From positions 1,736,001 to 1,800,000 of the forward strand of contig CAVWCQ010000008.1 in NCBI GenBank assembly GCA_963753545.1: DNA of 64,000 nucleotides, written 5' to 3'. The notes under the pieces are model-generated. The model searched no databases. It had not been told where the DNA came from and saw nothing but the letters and a program-made list of their open reading frames with translations. Origin of the DNA: CAVWCQ01 sp963753545. Lineage in GTDB: Bacteria > Chloroflexota > Anaerolineae > Aggregatilineales > Aggregatilineaceae. Of this stretch, positions 45,701 through 54,242 are shown one piece after another; within the stretch, counting starts at the first letter, position 1; each line of letters opens with the position of its first letter. The position numbers were made by a program, and so were the translations under genes.

Positions 45701-47389
45701 TTACTGCGGGTTGACGGTAAATTCGCTGACGATTTCCGGCGTGCGCGAGGTAATCGAGTCCGGATTCCTGTCGAGTTCCTGCTTCGTATACGGCTCGATC
45801 CCGTAGGTGGTGACGCGTAGCTGCTGCGTCTCGGCATCGATGTCGAATTCTGTCCAGCCGTAATAATGCACGGCAAGGTAACTGCCCTGGACCAGTTCGG
45901 CATCGAGCATGTCCGCGTCCTGCAAGCCGATAGGGCTGAAATCCAGCGGCTCAAGCTGCATATTAACCCACTGCTCCAGGTAGGCGTCCTTTTCCGGCGC
46001 GGATAGCGATTTATAAGCGTTTACCTCCTCGTCCGTCAGCAGCCCAGCTATATTGCCCAGGGTGATAAGCGTCGGCCCGAAGGGAGCATCGTAAGCAATC
46101 GGCCCGGTGACGATCTCGAACGATGGGATGGGGATCGAGACCGAGAGGGGCGTCTCCTGGTAGCTCAGATTGTTGATGATCGTCCCGTGCAGGTCCGCCG
46201 AGATAAAGACTGTATTGGTGATGCCCTGCTCGTTGATGAAGCGCAGCAGATCGGTGCGTTCGGCGGAATAGCCCTCAAAACGATCCCAGCCATAATACAC
46301 GCCCAAGTTCTGGATCGGTTCGGGCAGCAGAATAAACTTCCAGGTGATCCCGGCGGCCTGGGCAGCGAGGAGATCGGCTTCAAGCTGTTCAAGCTGGGCT
46401 TTGCCGAGCATGGTTCGCTCCGGGTTGGCGGCTTCCACCAGAAAGCTCAGAACCTGCCCCTGGTCGCTGTAATCGCTAATGGGTGTTACGGGCGCGTCGC
46501 GGAAGGAGCGCGCATCCAGCAGGAAGATCGCCGCGTCACTGCCGAACGTGTTGTAACGGTAGAGTTCGCGCTTGTTCGCCGTGCGCGCGTCCCCGGTGTC
46601 GCCGTAGAACTCGTCACGCAGGGGGTTATAGTCCTGGAAGGCTTGCAGGCCGTTGGTGTAGAGTTCCGTCTCGTTGATAAACGCGCCCTGATAGCCGGTA
46701 AACCGGAAATCCTGATCGGGGGCCGATCCGCCCGCGAAGTCGTTCATGACCTCGTGATCGTCAATGGTGGCGTAGATGGCCGTTGACTTACGCAGCGCCG
46801 CCAGCGTATCCAGGCCGTAACGGGTGCTGTACACCTCGTTCTGCTTGGTGCGATAGTCTTGCAGCGAGCGCGCCTGCTGTGCTGGCAGATCGGGGGAAGG
46901 GTAGTCAGCATAAATCGTGTCGCCGTGATCGATGAAGAAGTCCAGGTCGCGCCCCGCGGCATTGGCCAGGGATGGAAAAGGGCTGAGTTCGCCGCGCGCG
47001 TCGCCGCTCACACCAAAGCGCAGCTCGTTATGCGTCCCAACTTCGGCAGGCGTGCGGAACGTGCCTGCTGCCGTACTGCCAGCCGAATCGGTGGCGCGAT
47101 AATAATACCGTGTGCCGGGCTGGAGCGTTTCAACCAGCAGCTTGACGGGCAGGAGCGGATCAGCCACATCGACCTGCGCCTGCCCGATCCGTGTGCCAAA
47201 CGTCGAGTCGGTACCCCATTCAAAGCTGACCGGGCCGAGTTCGGTGCTGTGCGTCCATAAAACAACGCTGGTTTGAGTCACATCGCCCGCCGCGACGCCA
47301 TTGGGCAGAGAGGTAGCCTCATTTTGAGCGCGGATCGACGTCCCTGATAAGATGCTCAGGAAAACAAAAATCGCTGCGAGTATTTTCAC
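45701..47389 (-). CDS. PhoD-like alkaline phosphatase
   Basis: About 562 residues. A signal peptide (KILAAIFVFLSILSGTSIRA) suggests export; GTG at 47389, with GGAG ten bases before, gives a clean one and is preferred to the ATG at 47440. An N-terminal fibronectin-like domain (DVTQTSVVLWTHST, GTRYYYRATD) is followed by the metallophosphoesterase core: FGVSGDARGELSP, FFIDHGDTIYADYP, YATIDDHEVMNDFAGG and VFISADLHGTIINN. The enzyme likely releases phosphate from extracellular diesters or monoesters. A regulatory Pho box is not visible upstream. Confidence 0.87.
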   Translation of the reverse strand: MKILAAIFVFLSILSGTSIRAQNEATSLPNGVAAGDVTQTSVVLWTHSTELGPVSFEWGTDSTFGTRIGQAQVDVADPLLPVKLLVETLQPGTRYYYRATDSAGSTAAGTFRTPAEVGTHNELRFGVSGDARGELSPFPSLANAAGRDLDFFIDHGDTIYADYPSPDLPAQQARSLQDYRTKQNEVYSTRYGLDTLAALRKSTAIYATIDDHEVMNDFAGGSAPDQDFRFTGYQGAFINETELYTNGLQAFQDYNPLRDEFYGDTGDARTANKRELYRYNTFGSDAAIFLLDARSFRDAPVTPISDYSDQGQVLSFLVEAANPERTMLGKAQLEQLEADLLAAQAAGITWKFILLPEPIQNLGVYYGWDRFEGYSAERTDLLRFINEQGITNTVFISADLHGTIINNLSYQETPLSVSIPIPSFEIVTGPIAYDAPFGPTLITLGNIAGLLTDEEVNAYKSLSAPEKDAYLEQWVNMQLEPLDFSPIGLQDADMLDAELVQGSYLAVHYYGWTEFDIDAETQQLRVTTYGIEPYTKQELDRNPDSITSRTPEIVSEFTVNPQ

Positions 47390-47446
47390 GGTGTCTCTGC
47401 TCCGGTGCTTGACGCTGGTTACAGATAATTTTGGCAGCATAGCGTG

Positions 47447-48454
47447 TCAGATCACCACACTCGGATCGAGGTCGCCGCGCAGCACCCGGAACGTATCCGT
47501 CAATGAGACGGATACCGGACGCGGCGCAAAATCGAGATCCCGCTGCGATGATGTAATATCTGCCTTAAAAGTTTTGCCATAGTGGCTGTCGACAATGGCG
47601 GCGGTCAGGGGCGCAGGCCGGTTGAAAATTTTGCTCACAGCCTCGAACAGGTAGGCCATTGTTTTGAGCATCACTTTGGGGGCGCGGGGCGGAATTCTGA
47701 TGTCCGGGTAGACCGCATGAGCGGCGGCAAATACGTCGGCGGTATTCGTGCTTGTTGGGTGGCTGAGCAGATAGCGCTGTCCGTACCGTTCTTGGTGGGC
47801 GGCGGCGATCATGGCGCTGACGACGTCGCGCACATCGACAAACATCTGACCGAAATTGGGATCGATCGGCAATTTGTGGCGGGCGATCCGCAGCAAAAAC
47901 TCCAAGTTAGGGGTCAGCCTGCCGCTAAAACTGGGACCGATGATGGAGGAGGGCAGGATGCTGACCATGTTGAGCTGGAGCGATTTGACAAGTTCCCAGG
48001 CAAGCTGTTCGGAATGGGTTTTGGAGCGCATATAGGGATTTCCGGGATGCGGATTCCAGGTGGCACAACTCCACTGGGGCGCGTGGACATCCAGCGCTGC
48101 GACGGAACTGACATAAACCACCTGCCGGACGTCCATTTCAGCGGCGGCTTCGAGGACGTTGCGGGTTCCGGCGATGTTAACATCGATAATGTCGCGCTTG
48201 GGATTTTTCGCCCACAGTTTAAAAACCGCTGCCGTCTGGTAGATCGTGTCGGCTCCGGCAAAGGCGCGGCACAGCGCGGCTTTATCCAAAATATCAGCGG
48301 CAGCGACTTCGCAGCGGAGACCCGCAAACAGAGCCTGGGCCGCCGCGGGATCACGAACAGTGGCGCGGACGGTCGCGCCCTGGTTAAGCAGGGTGCGCAG
48401 CAGCACATGGCCCAAATGACCGTTGGCCCCAGTTACTACGATGAGGTTGCTCAT
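47447..48454 (-). CDS. NAD(P)-dependent epimerase/reductase (extended SDR)
   Basis: 335 residues. Rossmann motif VVTGANGHLGHVLLRTL at the N-terminus, an ADI DKA acidic position (VAAADILDKAALC), QTAAVFKLWAK, then the catalytic SSVAALDVHAP and Tyr-xxx-Lys in NPYMRSKTHSEQLAW. It resembles dihydroflavonol-4-reductase-like enzymes. The substrate is unknown. Divergent from marR; the shared intergenic region carries the marR promoter and an operator-like site, so both may be controlled by the MarR protein. Confidence 0.87.
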   Translation of the reverse strand: MSNLIVVTGANGHLGHVLLRTLLNQGATVRATVRDPAAAQALFAGLRCEVAAADILDKAALCRAFAGADTIYQTAAVFKLWAKNPKRDIIDVNIAGTRNVLEAAAEMDVRQVVYVSSVAALDVHAPQWSCATWNPHPGNPYMRSKTHSEQLAWELVKSLQLNMVSILPSSIIGPSFSGRLTPNLEFLLRIARHKLPIDPNFGQMFVDVRDVVSAMIAAAHQERYGQRYLLSHPTSTNTADVFAAAHAVYPDIRIPPRAPKVMLKTMAYLFEAVSKIFNRPAPLTAAIVDSHYGKTFKADITSSQRDLDFAPRPVSVSLTDTFRVLRGDLDPSVVI

Positions 48455-48519
48455 TGGAATTCCTCGTTGGATGCTAGCTGTTCGAAAACGTTAGAAACAC
48501 GTCAATTCTAGCCAGATCC

Positions 48520-48547
48520 TTGACAGCATCCAGTTTCTTGCTATAAT
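48520..48547 (+). promoter_or_regulatory. Consensus sigma70 promoter for marR
   Basis: TTGACA (48520-48525), 16-base spacer, TATAAT (48542-48547): both hexamers are perfect. Confidence 0.9.
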
Positions 48548-48554
48548 CCATATA

Positions 48555-48568
48555 GTTCACATGTAAAC
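48555..48568. promoter_or_regulatory. Operator-like site at the marR transcription start
   Basis: GTTCACATGTAAAC is a near palindrome starting eight bases after the -10, where it would overlap the transcription start. It resembles GTTCATATGTATAC at 49087-49100 before yceI, which suggests that the MarR protein binds both. Confidence 0.6.
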
Positions 48569-48574
48569 CATCCC

Positions 48575-49045
48575 ATGAGGCCCACGACAATGGTCGTTCG
48601 ACGGGCGGGGATCGCCCGCCATTTCAGACACAGTGTACTCGCATGGCTCCATCTGGTGCGGGTGCATGATCGTATCTCGCGATACGAGGCGTGTCTGTTA
48701 GGGGCCTATGGGTTGACACCAGCGCAGTTTGATGTGCTGTCGCACCTCAATGCAGAACCGGGCGTGAGCCAGCAAAATCTGGCGGAACGCTTGCTGGTGA
48801 CGAAGGGTAATGTCGCCGGGTTGATTGACCGGATGGAAGCGGCGGGGCTGGTGGAACGCTGCAATCATCCTGAGGATCGGCGGGCGCACCGGCTCTTTTT
48901 AACCAAAGCCGGGGAAGAGGTCTTCCTGCGGGCAGCCCCCGCCTTGGAAGAGACGATCAGCGCGCGGATGGCAGGTCTGACTGACGCCGAGCAGGTGACG
49001 TTGATGTCACTACTGGCGAAGTTGGATCGCACTCTGCGCGATTGA
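48575..49045 (+). CDS. MarR family transcriptional regulator
   Basis: 156 residues. The winged HTH is clear: GLTPAQFDVLSHLNAEPG, then VSQQNLAERLLVTKGNVAGL for the recognition helix, with the wing LVERCNHPEDRRAHRLFLT carrying the conserved D-R. MarR proteins bind palindromes as dimers and release DNA on binding small ligands or oxidation. A second ATG at 48590 is possible. It probably represses itself and the yceI gene through the two similar sites; the divergent epimerase could also be a target. Confidence 0.92.
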   Translation: MRPTTMVVRRAGIARHFRHSVLAWLHLVRVHDRISRYEACLLGAYGLTPAQFDVLSHLNAEPGVSQQNLAERLLVTKGNVAGLIDRMEAAGLVERCNHPEDRRAHRLFLTKAGEEVFLRAAPALEETISARMAGLTDAEQVTLMSLLAKLDRTLRD

Positions 49046-49054
49046 AAGACAGTT

Positions 49055-49077
49055 GAGAGAAGGTTCTCTCTTTTTTT
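49055..49077 (+). terminator. Terminator after marR
   Basis: GAGAGA pairs with TCTCTC around AGGT, followed by a run of seven T. It separates marR from yceI, so yceI needs its own promoter. Confidence 0.75.
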
Positions 49078-49086
49078 GACCTGATA

Positions 49087-49100
49087 GTTCATATGTATAC
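49087..49100. promoter_or_regulatory. Operator-like site upstream of yceI
   Basis: GTTCATATGTATAC matches the site at 48555-48568 at 12 of 14 positions. It overlaps the likely promoter region of yceI, 37 bases before its start. Confidence 0.55.
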
Positions 49101-49136
49101 GGTCTATACCGATACTATCTCTGGAGGATAGAACAC

Positions 49137-49682
49137 ATGGCTTGGCAGATTGATAATGCACACTCTTCGGTACAGTTCTCGGTTCGCCACATGATGATCA
49201 CCAATGTGCGCGGCGAGTTTGGGCAGTTTTCCGGCGATATCAACTTGAACGAAGAAGACCCAACCAAGAGCACGGTCAAGGTTCAGATCGAAACGGCGAG
49301 CATCAACACGCGTGAACAGCGCCGTGATGATCACCTGCGCTCCGCCGATTTCTTCGACGCGGCGACCTACCCGCAGATGACCTTCGCCAGCAAGAAGGTC
49401 ACGCGGACAGGCGACAAGACGGCCCGGATGACCGGCGACCTGACGATCAAGGATCAGACTCGCGAAGTGGTCCTTGACGTTGAATTCGAGGGACAGGGCA
49501 AGAATCCCTGGGGCGTGACGGTGGCCGGGTTCAACGCTAAGGGCAAGATCAACCGCAAGGACTTCGGGCTGAACTGGAACGTGGCGCTGGAGACGGGCGG
49601 CTGGCTGGTGGGCGACGATATCAATATCGCTATCGAGCTAGAAGTCGTCAAGCAGGAAGTCGCGGCGGCGGCAGGGGACTAG
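49137..49682 (+). CDS. yceI: YceI family (lipocalin-like isoprenoid-binding) protein
   Basis: 181 residues. The pattern WQIDNAHSSVQFSVRHMMI, then VRGEFGQFSGDI, DDHLRSADFFDAATYPQMTF, GDLTIKDQTREVVLDVEF and the late KDFGLNWNVALETGG is highly typical of YceI. The fold binds polyisoprenoids such as quinones in a beta-barrel. There is no signal peptide, unlike E. coli YceI, so this one is cytoplasmic. GGAGG nine bases before the ATG fixes the start. Next to marR and probably controlled by it. Confidence 0.93.
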   Translation: MAWQIDNAHSSVQFSVRHMMITNVRGEFGQFSGDINLNEEDPTKSTVKVQIETASINTREQRRDDHLRSADFFDAATYPQMTFASKKVTRTGDKTARMTGDLTIKDQTREVVLDVEFEGQGKNPWGVTVAGFNAKGKINRKDFGLNWNVALETGGWLVGDDINIAIELEVVKQEVAAAAGD

Positions 49683-49731
49683 CCCTCACCCCCGACCCCT
49701 TTCCCACGCAAAAAGCGCGGGGAGAGGGGCG
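49683..49731. repeat. CCCTCACCCC/GGGGAGAGGGG palindrome
   Basis: CCCCGACCCCTTTCCC and GCGGGGAGAGGGGCG arms around a small loop, beginning right after the yceI stop. Same class as the hairpins near 35414 and 55272. Confidence 0.5.
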
Positions 49732-49853
49732 AGAGCAGGCAACGGGAGATCAACCGGGGCGGGTGGCGTGAGCCATTCGCCTCTTTTGATCTCACAAGGG
49801 TCAGGGTTGCGGCCTATAATCTACCTGAAACAGATTTATGCGGGGGAGAACTC

Positions 49854-50243
49854 ATGACTAATCCTGAACAAAACGTATACACGCAAATCGGCACGGCGGG
49901 ATTCGAGCGGCTGGTCAATACGTTTTATAGCCATGTTGCCGAGGAACCACTGCTGCGCCCCCTCTACCCCGAAGAAGATTTGCGCCCGGCAGCGCGGCGG
50001 CTGCGTCTATTTCTTGAACAACTCTTCGGCGGCCCGACCACTTATCTGATGGAACGCGGGCATCCGAGGTTGCGCATGCGCCATTCACCGTTTAGGATTG
50101 ATCAGGCTGCGCGCGATGCGTGGGTGCGGCACATGGTGGCGGCGCTGGACGAGGCGGAAATCCCCGAACCAGCCTACTCCACCATGCGAGCCTATTTTGA
50201 GCGCACAGCGACAGGTCTTATCAATTCGTATTTCCCGACCTGA
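49854..50243 (+). CDS. Truncated hemoglobin (group II-like globin)
   Basis: 129 residues. Short 2-on-2 globin: ERLVNTFYSHVAEEPLLRPL, then LYPEEDL, LRLFLEQLFGGPTTYLMERG, HPRLRMRHSPFRIDQAARDA with the proximal His in RMRHSPF, and WVRHMVAALDEAEIP. The Trp in DAW fits the group II G8 Trp. Such proteins bind O2 and detoxify NO or peroxide. Its start follows GGGGGAGAA. Likely cytoplasmic. Confidence 0.92.
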   Translation: MTNPEQNVYTQIGTAGFERLVNTFYSHVAEEPLLRPLYPEEDLRPAARRLRLFLEQLFGGPTTYLMERGHPRLRMRHSPFRIDQAARDAWVRHMVAALDEAEIPEPAYSTMRAYFERTATGLINSYFPT

Positions 50244-50275
50244 TCCGCACCTGGAGAAAGGAATGGGACACAAAT

Positions 50276-50623
50276 ATGCAGCGTGTTGCCGATCATCTTA
50301 ACCGCTGGCCTCGGATGGGTCGCAAAGTCCTGGTTTTCGTCGTCACGCTCGAACTGGTGATCCTGCTCGTGTGGGATGCGCTGGTGCTCGAACTGCTCGG
50401 TGACGATCCGGCCACATCCAGCACGCCGCTGGTGTTCGCGATCATCCTGGGTATGGCGATTTACGTGTACGGCTGGTGGTCGCTGATCGGTTTTGCCGAC
50501 AGGCACGCCGATACATGGCGCGTGGGCAAACCCGGCGCGGTCTTCGCGCTGGTTGGGCTGTTCGGGCTGCTGGCGGTGCTCGGCATGATCATCTACGCGG
50601 CGGTGTCTGGCAATATCACGTAG
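50276..50623 (+). CDS. Small membrane protein, three TM segments
   Basis: 115 residues. Hydrophobic segments at about 17-38 (VLVFVVTLELVILLVWDALV), 50-72 (LVFAIILGMAIYVYGWWSLI) and 88-110 (FALVGLFGLLAVLGMIIYA). The ATG at 50276 is preceded by AAAGGA at unusual distance (13 bases). No known family. Close behind the globin gene on the same strand; a shared transcript is possible. Confidence 0.65.
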   Translation: MQRVADHLNRWPRMGRKVLVFVVTLELVILLVWDALVLELLGDDPATSSTPLVFAIILGMAIYVYGWWSLIGFADRHADTWRVGKPGAVFALVGLFGLLAVLGMIIYAAVSGNIT

Positions 50624-50632
50624 GGAGAAACG

Positions 50633-50651
50633 GGGCGGCGACAGGCCGCCC
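50633..50651. terminator. Terminator hairpin between convergent genes
   Basis: GGGCGGC pairs with GCCGCCC around GACAG; a short TTTT follows on the plus strand. Lies between 50623 (+) and 50659 (-). Confidence 0.55.
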
Positions 50652-50658
50652 GGTCCTT

Positions 50659-51380
50659 TTATGGTGTGTTGAGCGGTCCCAGAGTTGGGATTACAAATTT
50701 TTCAAAGGCTTCCGCCGTCCAGGGCAGGGCAGGCTTGAAGAACTGCTCAAAAATGGCCCAGGCATACAGGCGGATTTCCTGCTGTGCGTCGGGAGCCATA
50801 CGGAGCCGGAGGAAGTGCATCAGGTTGTGGGCATCGATCTTGGCGATGAACTGCGTGTAGAGGTTGTGCGGCAGGAACATGCGTGCCATTTCCCGCGCGA
50901 CACCCGCATTGATGGCGTTGTTATAGAGGGCCAGGGCGCTCTCGCAGTGTGTCCGCAGGGCGGCGCTGATCTCGGCGCTGGCAGCGGGATCGAGTCCGCT
51001 CCGCTGGCCTGCTTGTTCGAGTCCGATTGGGTGCGCCATGTGTCGGGGATGTAGAAGTCAATCTCCTCTGACGAATACCGACGAGAAATCTCGTTCACTG
51101 AAAAAGTTCTGTGCCTTAGCCACTGGCGGGCGACGATGATCGGGCACTTGACGCGGAACTTAAACTCGACCATCTCGAACGGCGTCGTGTGGCGGTGCTG
51201 GAGCAGATAAAAGAGCAGTTTTTTGTCGCGATCCGGACCCTTACTTTCGCCCAAGTAGGACACGCGGGCGGCGTTGACGATGGCGGTATCGTCGCCCATC
51301 ACGTCCTGCAATTCGATCCAGCCTTTGTCCAGTACATCGACGTGTTTGCCAAGGAGCGCTTCGCGAGAATTTTCAGCCAT
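50659..51380 (-). CDS. thyX: Flavin-dependent thymidylate synthase, one frameshift
   Basis: Makes dTMP from dUMP using FAD and methylene-THF. The ThyX motif RHRTFSVNEISRRYS (RHR-x7-S) is intact, and LQHRHTTPFEMVEFKFRVKC precedes it. The frame shifts near 51020, after which the C-terminal part reads LYNNAINAGVAREMARMFLP with the conserved Arg of the dUMP pocket, and NLYTQFIAKIDAHNLMHFL. ATG at 51380 with GGAGA upstream is preferred to 51419. About 240 residues when joined. Confidence 0.9.
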
Positions 51381-51422
51381 CGGTGATATCTCCGGTATGA
51401 ATAGGGTGGATCCCAGCAAAAA

Positions 51423-51469
51423 CGGGCGCGGCGGCTCAGCGGCTTAGCTGCACACGCTGCACTCCTACA
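51423..51469 (-). repeat. GTAGGGGCG-family dispersed palindrome, inverted orientation
   Basis: On the minus strand it reads GTAGGAGTGCAGCGTG ... AGCCGCCGCGCCCG, a diverged copy of the long form at 31534. Lies between ruvA and thyX on the same strand. Confidence 0.65.
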
Positions 51470-51476
51470 AAAGCGT

Positions 51477-52046
51477 TTAACCAAAATATTGCAGGGCGAT
51501 GCGGACTCGCTCCTCGATATCGGAGGGCGCGTCACGGGGGATCGACTGCAAGGCGGCCTGCGCCTCGACAATACTGTAGCCGAGCGCGGTCAGCGTGGCG
51601 ATCACATCGGTATCGACCTCGCTGATCGCTGCCAGCCCGGTAATCGTATCCACTGCCATTTTGCCCTTGAGTTCAAAGACGAGTTTCTGCGCCAGCTTTT
51701 TGCCGACACCGGGCACGCGGGTCAGGATTTCCGGCTCTTCGCGACCCACCGCGTTTTTGATGTGCTCGACGGTGAGCGTGCTGAGGATCGCCAGCCCGAT
51801 GCGCGGCCCTACGCCGCTGACGGTCAGCAGGAGATCGAACAGGGCGCGCTCATCCGCGTCGGGGAAGCCGTAGAGGGTCAGCGCATCTTCGCGGACAACG
51901 AGGTGGGTATAGAGTGTCACCGCGTGGCCGTCGATCACGTCGAACACGGATTTGGGAACATAGACGCGCAGCCCCACGCCTCCCACCATGACCACTACGT
52001 AATCTTTCCCGGTGGTGGCTACCGTCCCGCTGACAATATCGATCAT
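51477..52046 (-). CDS. ruvA: Holliday junction branch migration protein RuvA
   Basis: 189 residues. N-terminal OB fold (MIDIVSGTVATTGKDYVVVM), two helix-hairpin-helix motifs (LTVSGVGPRIGLAILST and LTRVPGVGKKLAQKLVFELK) and a C-terminal RuvB-interaction domain (IATLTALGYSIVEAQAAL). Tetramers bind Holliday junctions and guide RuvB. It follows ruvC after 13 bases on the same strand; ruvB is not in the window. Confidence 0.96.
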   Translation of the reverse strand: MIDIVSGTVATTGKDYVVVMVGGVGLRVYVPKSVFDVIDGHAVTLYTHLVVREDALTLYGFPDADERALFDLLLTVSGVGPRIGLAILSTLTVEHIKNAVGREEPEILTRVPGVGKKLAQKLVFELKGKMAVDTITGLAAISEVDTDVIATLTALGYSIVEAQAALQSIPRDAPSDIEERVRIALQYFG

Positions 52047-52059
52047 GCTTCCCCCTGTG

Positions 52060-52560
52060 TTAGTAGTCCTGCCCGGACATGCGCTCGTAGCGGCTGCTAT
52101 TGAGATCGGTGATCGCCACGCCAAGCCCGTCAGCCGCGTCGTCGGGGTGGGGGATTTTGTCCAGGTTGAGCAGTTGGCGGATCATTTCCTGCACCTGCGC
52201 CTTTTCAGCATTACCATAGCCCGCAATCGCCAGCTTGATTTCGGAGGGTTTGTATTCGCGGATGGGCAGCCCTGCCTGGGCCAGCGCCAGCAAAATCACG
52301 CCGCGCCCCTGAGCTACGGTGATTGCCGTCGTGACGTTTTTGCCAAAATAGAGCGCTTCAACGGCGGCGGCATCCGGCTTGTACTGCTGGATCAGCGCCG
52401 TGATTTCCTCGAAGATTTGCTGCAAGCGGTTGGGCATGGGCACTTTGGCGGGGGTAGTGATCACGCCATAGGCAACGGCTCTGAATTCGCCATCTTCCAT
52501 TTCGCGCACCAGCCCATAACCAGTCGTCGCCGTGCCGGGATCAATGCCAAGAACGAGCAT
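52060..52560 (-). CDS. ruvC: Crossover junction endonuclease RuvC
   Basis: 166 residues. Resolves Holliday junctions. Acidic active-site residues are visible: Asp7 in VLGIDPGTATTGYG, Glu in AAVEALYFGKNVTTA, and the Asp pair in PHPDDAADGLGVAI. The EYKPSEIKLAIAGYGNAEK segment is the DNA-contact region. The ATG at 52560 is the only start fitting the family. Order ruvC-ruvA, 13 bases apart. Confidence 0.96.
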   Translation of the reverse strand: MLVLGIDPGTATTGYGLVREMEDGEFRAVAYGVITTPAKVPMPNRLQQIFEEITALIQQYKPDAAAVEALYFGKNVTTAITVAQGRGVILLALAQAGLPIREYKPSEIKLAIAGYGNAEKAQVQEMIRQLLNLDKIPHPDDAADGLGVAITDLNSSRYERMSGQDY

Positions 52561-52643
52561 GGGCACATCCTGTCTAAAAGCAAAACCAAGCCGCGAACCA
52601 GCGGCGCGCGGCTTAGACTGCAACTCATACGAGACAGATGAGG

Positions 52644-53399
52644 CTAAGCCGTTTCAAGCGCGGCAGCAACTTCATCGGTCAGATGCAGATTTGATGCGAC
52701 AGCCTGAACGTCATCGAGTTCTTCGAGCTTTTCGACAAAATTCATAATCTGGATCGCTTCCTGGGTGCCCACTTCGACTTCATTCTTGGGAATCCAGACC
52801 AGTTCGCTTTCGTCAATGGCGTAGCCCGATGTGCGAAGGGTGCGCGTGACCGCGCCCAGCAGATCGCGCGGGGTGTACACCGAGAAACGCTCGCCGTCGT
52901 CCTGGACATCATCAGCGCCCGCTTCGGCGGCAGTCATAAAGCAGTCGTCGTAACTCTTGCCTTCCGACTCGACCGAGATGAAGCCCTTCTGATCGAACTG
53001 CCACAGCACCGATCCGGCGGAAGCCATGTTGCCGCCGTTGCGATTGAAAACGTACTTAATATCGGCAAGGCTGCGATTCTTGTTATCGGTCACTACATCG
53101 ATGACCAGGGCAACGCCATGCGGCCCATAGCCTTCGTAGGTGATCTGTTCCATCGCGGCAGCATCTTCACCGAGACCCGCCCCGCGATTAATGGCACGTT
53201 CAATATTTTCCTTCGGCATGTTGGCTTCTTTGGCTTTGTCAACTGCCAGCCGCAGTCCCGCGTTCATTTCAGGATCAGCTCCGCCTTCGCGCGCCGCCAT
53301 CATGATTTCCCGCGTGACCCGCGTGAAGATCTTGCCGCGCTTGGCGTCTTCTGCGCCTTTCTTACGTTTAATGGTAGACCACTTATTGTGACCGGACAT
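52644..53399 (-). CDS. yebC: YebC/PmpR family regulatory/translation factor
   Basis: 251 residues. N-terminal MSGHNKWSTIKRKKGAEDAK and IFTRVTREIMMAAREGGADP are near-universal for YebC; the C-terminal FSVYTPRDLLGAV also fits. YebC proteins are DNA-binding regulators and, in some bacteria, help ribosomes through poly-proline stretches; which applies here is unknown. The Thr/Pro-rich envelope proteins nearby make the second role attractive. It has its own promoter and precedes ruvC. Confidence 0.95.
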   Translation of the reverse strand: MSGHNKWSTIKRKKGAEDAKRGKIFTRVTREIMMAAREGGADPEMNAGLRLAVDKAKEANMPKENIERAINRGAGLGEDAAAMEQITYEGYGPHGVALVIDVVTDNKNRSLADIKYVFNRNGGNMASAGSVLWQFDQKGFISVESEGKSYDDCFMTAAEAGADDVQDDGERFSVYTPRDLLGAVTRTLRTSGYAIDESELVWIPKNEVEVGTQEAIQIMNFVEKLEELDDVQAVASNLHLTDEVAAALETA

Positions 53400-53488
53400 C
53401 GTTGTATCTCCCCAACTGGTGACAAGTTGTTGATTGGCGTTTTTAGAGTGAATGTTAAAAAAATTATCTCTCTTTGAAAACGAATCTG

Positions 53489-53518
53489 ATTATACCTGAC
53501 ACGTCGAAAGGCAGGCAA
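53489..53518 (-). promoter_or_regulatory. Sigma70 promoter for yebC
   Basis: On the minus strand TTGCCT, an 18-base spacer, and TATAAT. It lies about 90 bases upstream of the yebC start. Confidence 0.65.
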
Positions 53519-53536
53519 GAGTATAGATGAATTAGT

Positions 53537-53564
53537 AAAAAGAGGAGCGTTTTTGGCGCTCCTC
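53537..53564 (-). terminator. Terminator after the cytidylate-kinase-like gene
   Basis: On the minus strand GAGGAGCG pairs with CGCTCCTC around seven bases and is followed by TTTTT. Confidence 0.85.
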
Positions 53565-53576
53565 CCGGCGATCTAT

Positions 53577-54242
53577 TCAGGCTGACGGAATGGGGTGCAG
53601 CTCTCTGACGGCTGTGCTGATAATCTGCACAGCAGCATCGGTGCTGATCCGGTCGGTATTGATCACCAGATCGTAAAGCAGCGGATCGTTCCCATCGACA
53701 TCGTAGAAGCGCTTGAGATAAAGAGCGTTGGCTTTATCGCGTTCGGCAAGTTTCGACTTCATCTCGGCAATGCCCTTCATCCCCTGGCTGCGGAGATAGC
53801 GCATCCGGGCGTCGAGGGAGGCGACAATGCGGATATGGAGCACACCGGGCTTTTCGCGCAGGATGGCTTGCCCACCGCGCCCGACAATGAGTACATTGCC
53901 CTGCTGGTAGGCAGCCAGCACGGTATGGCGAACCAACCCAGCACATTCAATATCATCAAGCTGGCGTTCGGTCAGGGTGCGCTGGCCTTGTTCATCGGCC
54001 TGCCAGACATTGATCGTCGCGGTGGGGCCGGGTCCGGCATGGAATAACCGGGAGAGAAAACTGCGCACTTCGTAACGTTCCTCGGAAAAATCGACAACTT
54101 CGCCTTCCGAAAGACCTACTTCAGTGGCTACTTTGACCATCAACTGCTTGTCAAAATAGCGGTAGTCCAACAGTTCGCAGACTCGCGCGGCGATCTCATC
54201 GCCGCCACTGGCATACTGACGGGAAAGTGTTATGACTGCCAT
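53577..54242 (-). CDS. Cytidylate kinase-like family protein
   Basis: 221 residues. Opens VITLSRQYASGGDEIAARVC: the phosphate-binding region carries SGGDEIA in place of the standard GxxGxGKS P-loop, as in the cytidylate-kinase-like (AAK_like) branch. Later features are LIVGRGGQAILREKPGVLHI (G-rich strand), VASLDARMRYL and LVINTDRISTDAAV. Probably phosphorylates a nucleoside monophosphate or related small molecule, but the substrate is unproven. GGAGGAG before the ATG at 54242. Confidence 0.85.
   Translation of the reverse strand: MAVITLSRQYASGGDEIAARVCELLDYRYFDKQLMVKVATEVGLSEGEVVDFSEERYEVRSFLSRLFHAGPGPTATINVWQADEQGQRTLTERQLDDIECAGLVRHTVLAAYQQGNVLIVGRGGQAILREKPGVLHIRIVASLDARMRYLRSQGMKGIAEMKSKLAERDKANALYLKRFYDVDGNDPLLYDLVINTDRISTDAAVQIISTAVRELHPIPSA

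Noticed and set aside
51477..52560. Complete ruvABC operon
   Set aside because: Only ruvC and ruvA are present; thyX follows ruvA, and no ruvB is found in the window.
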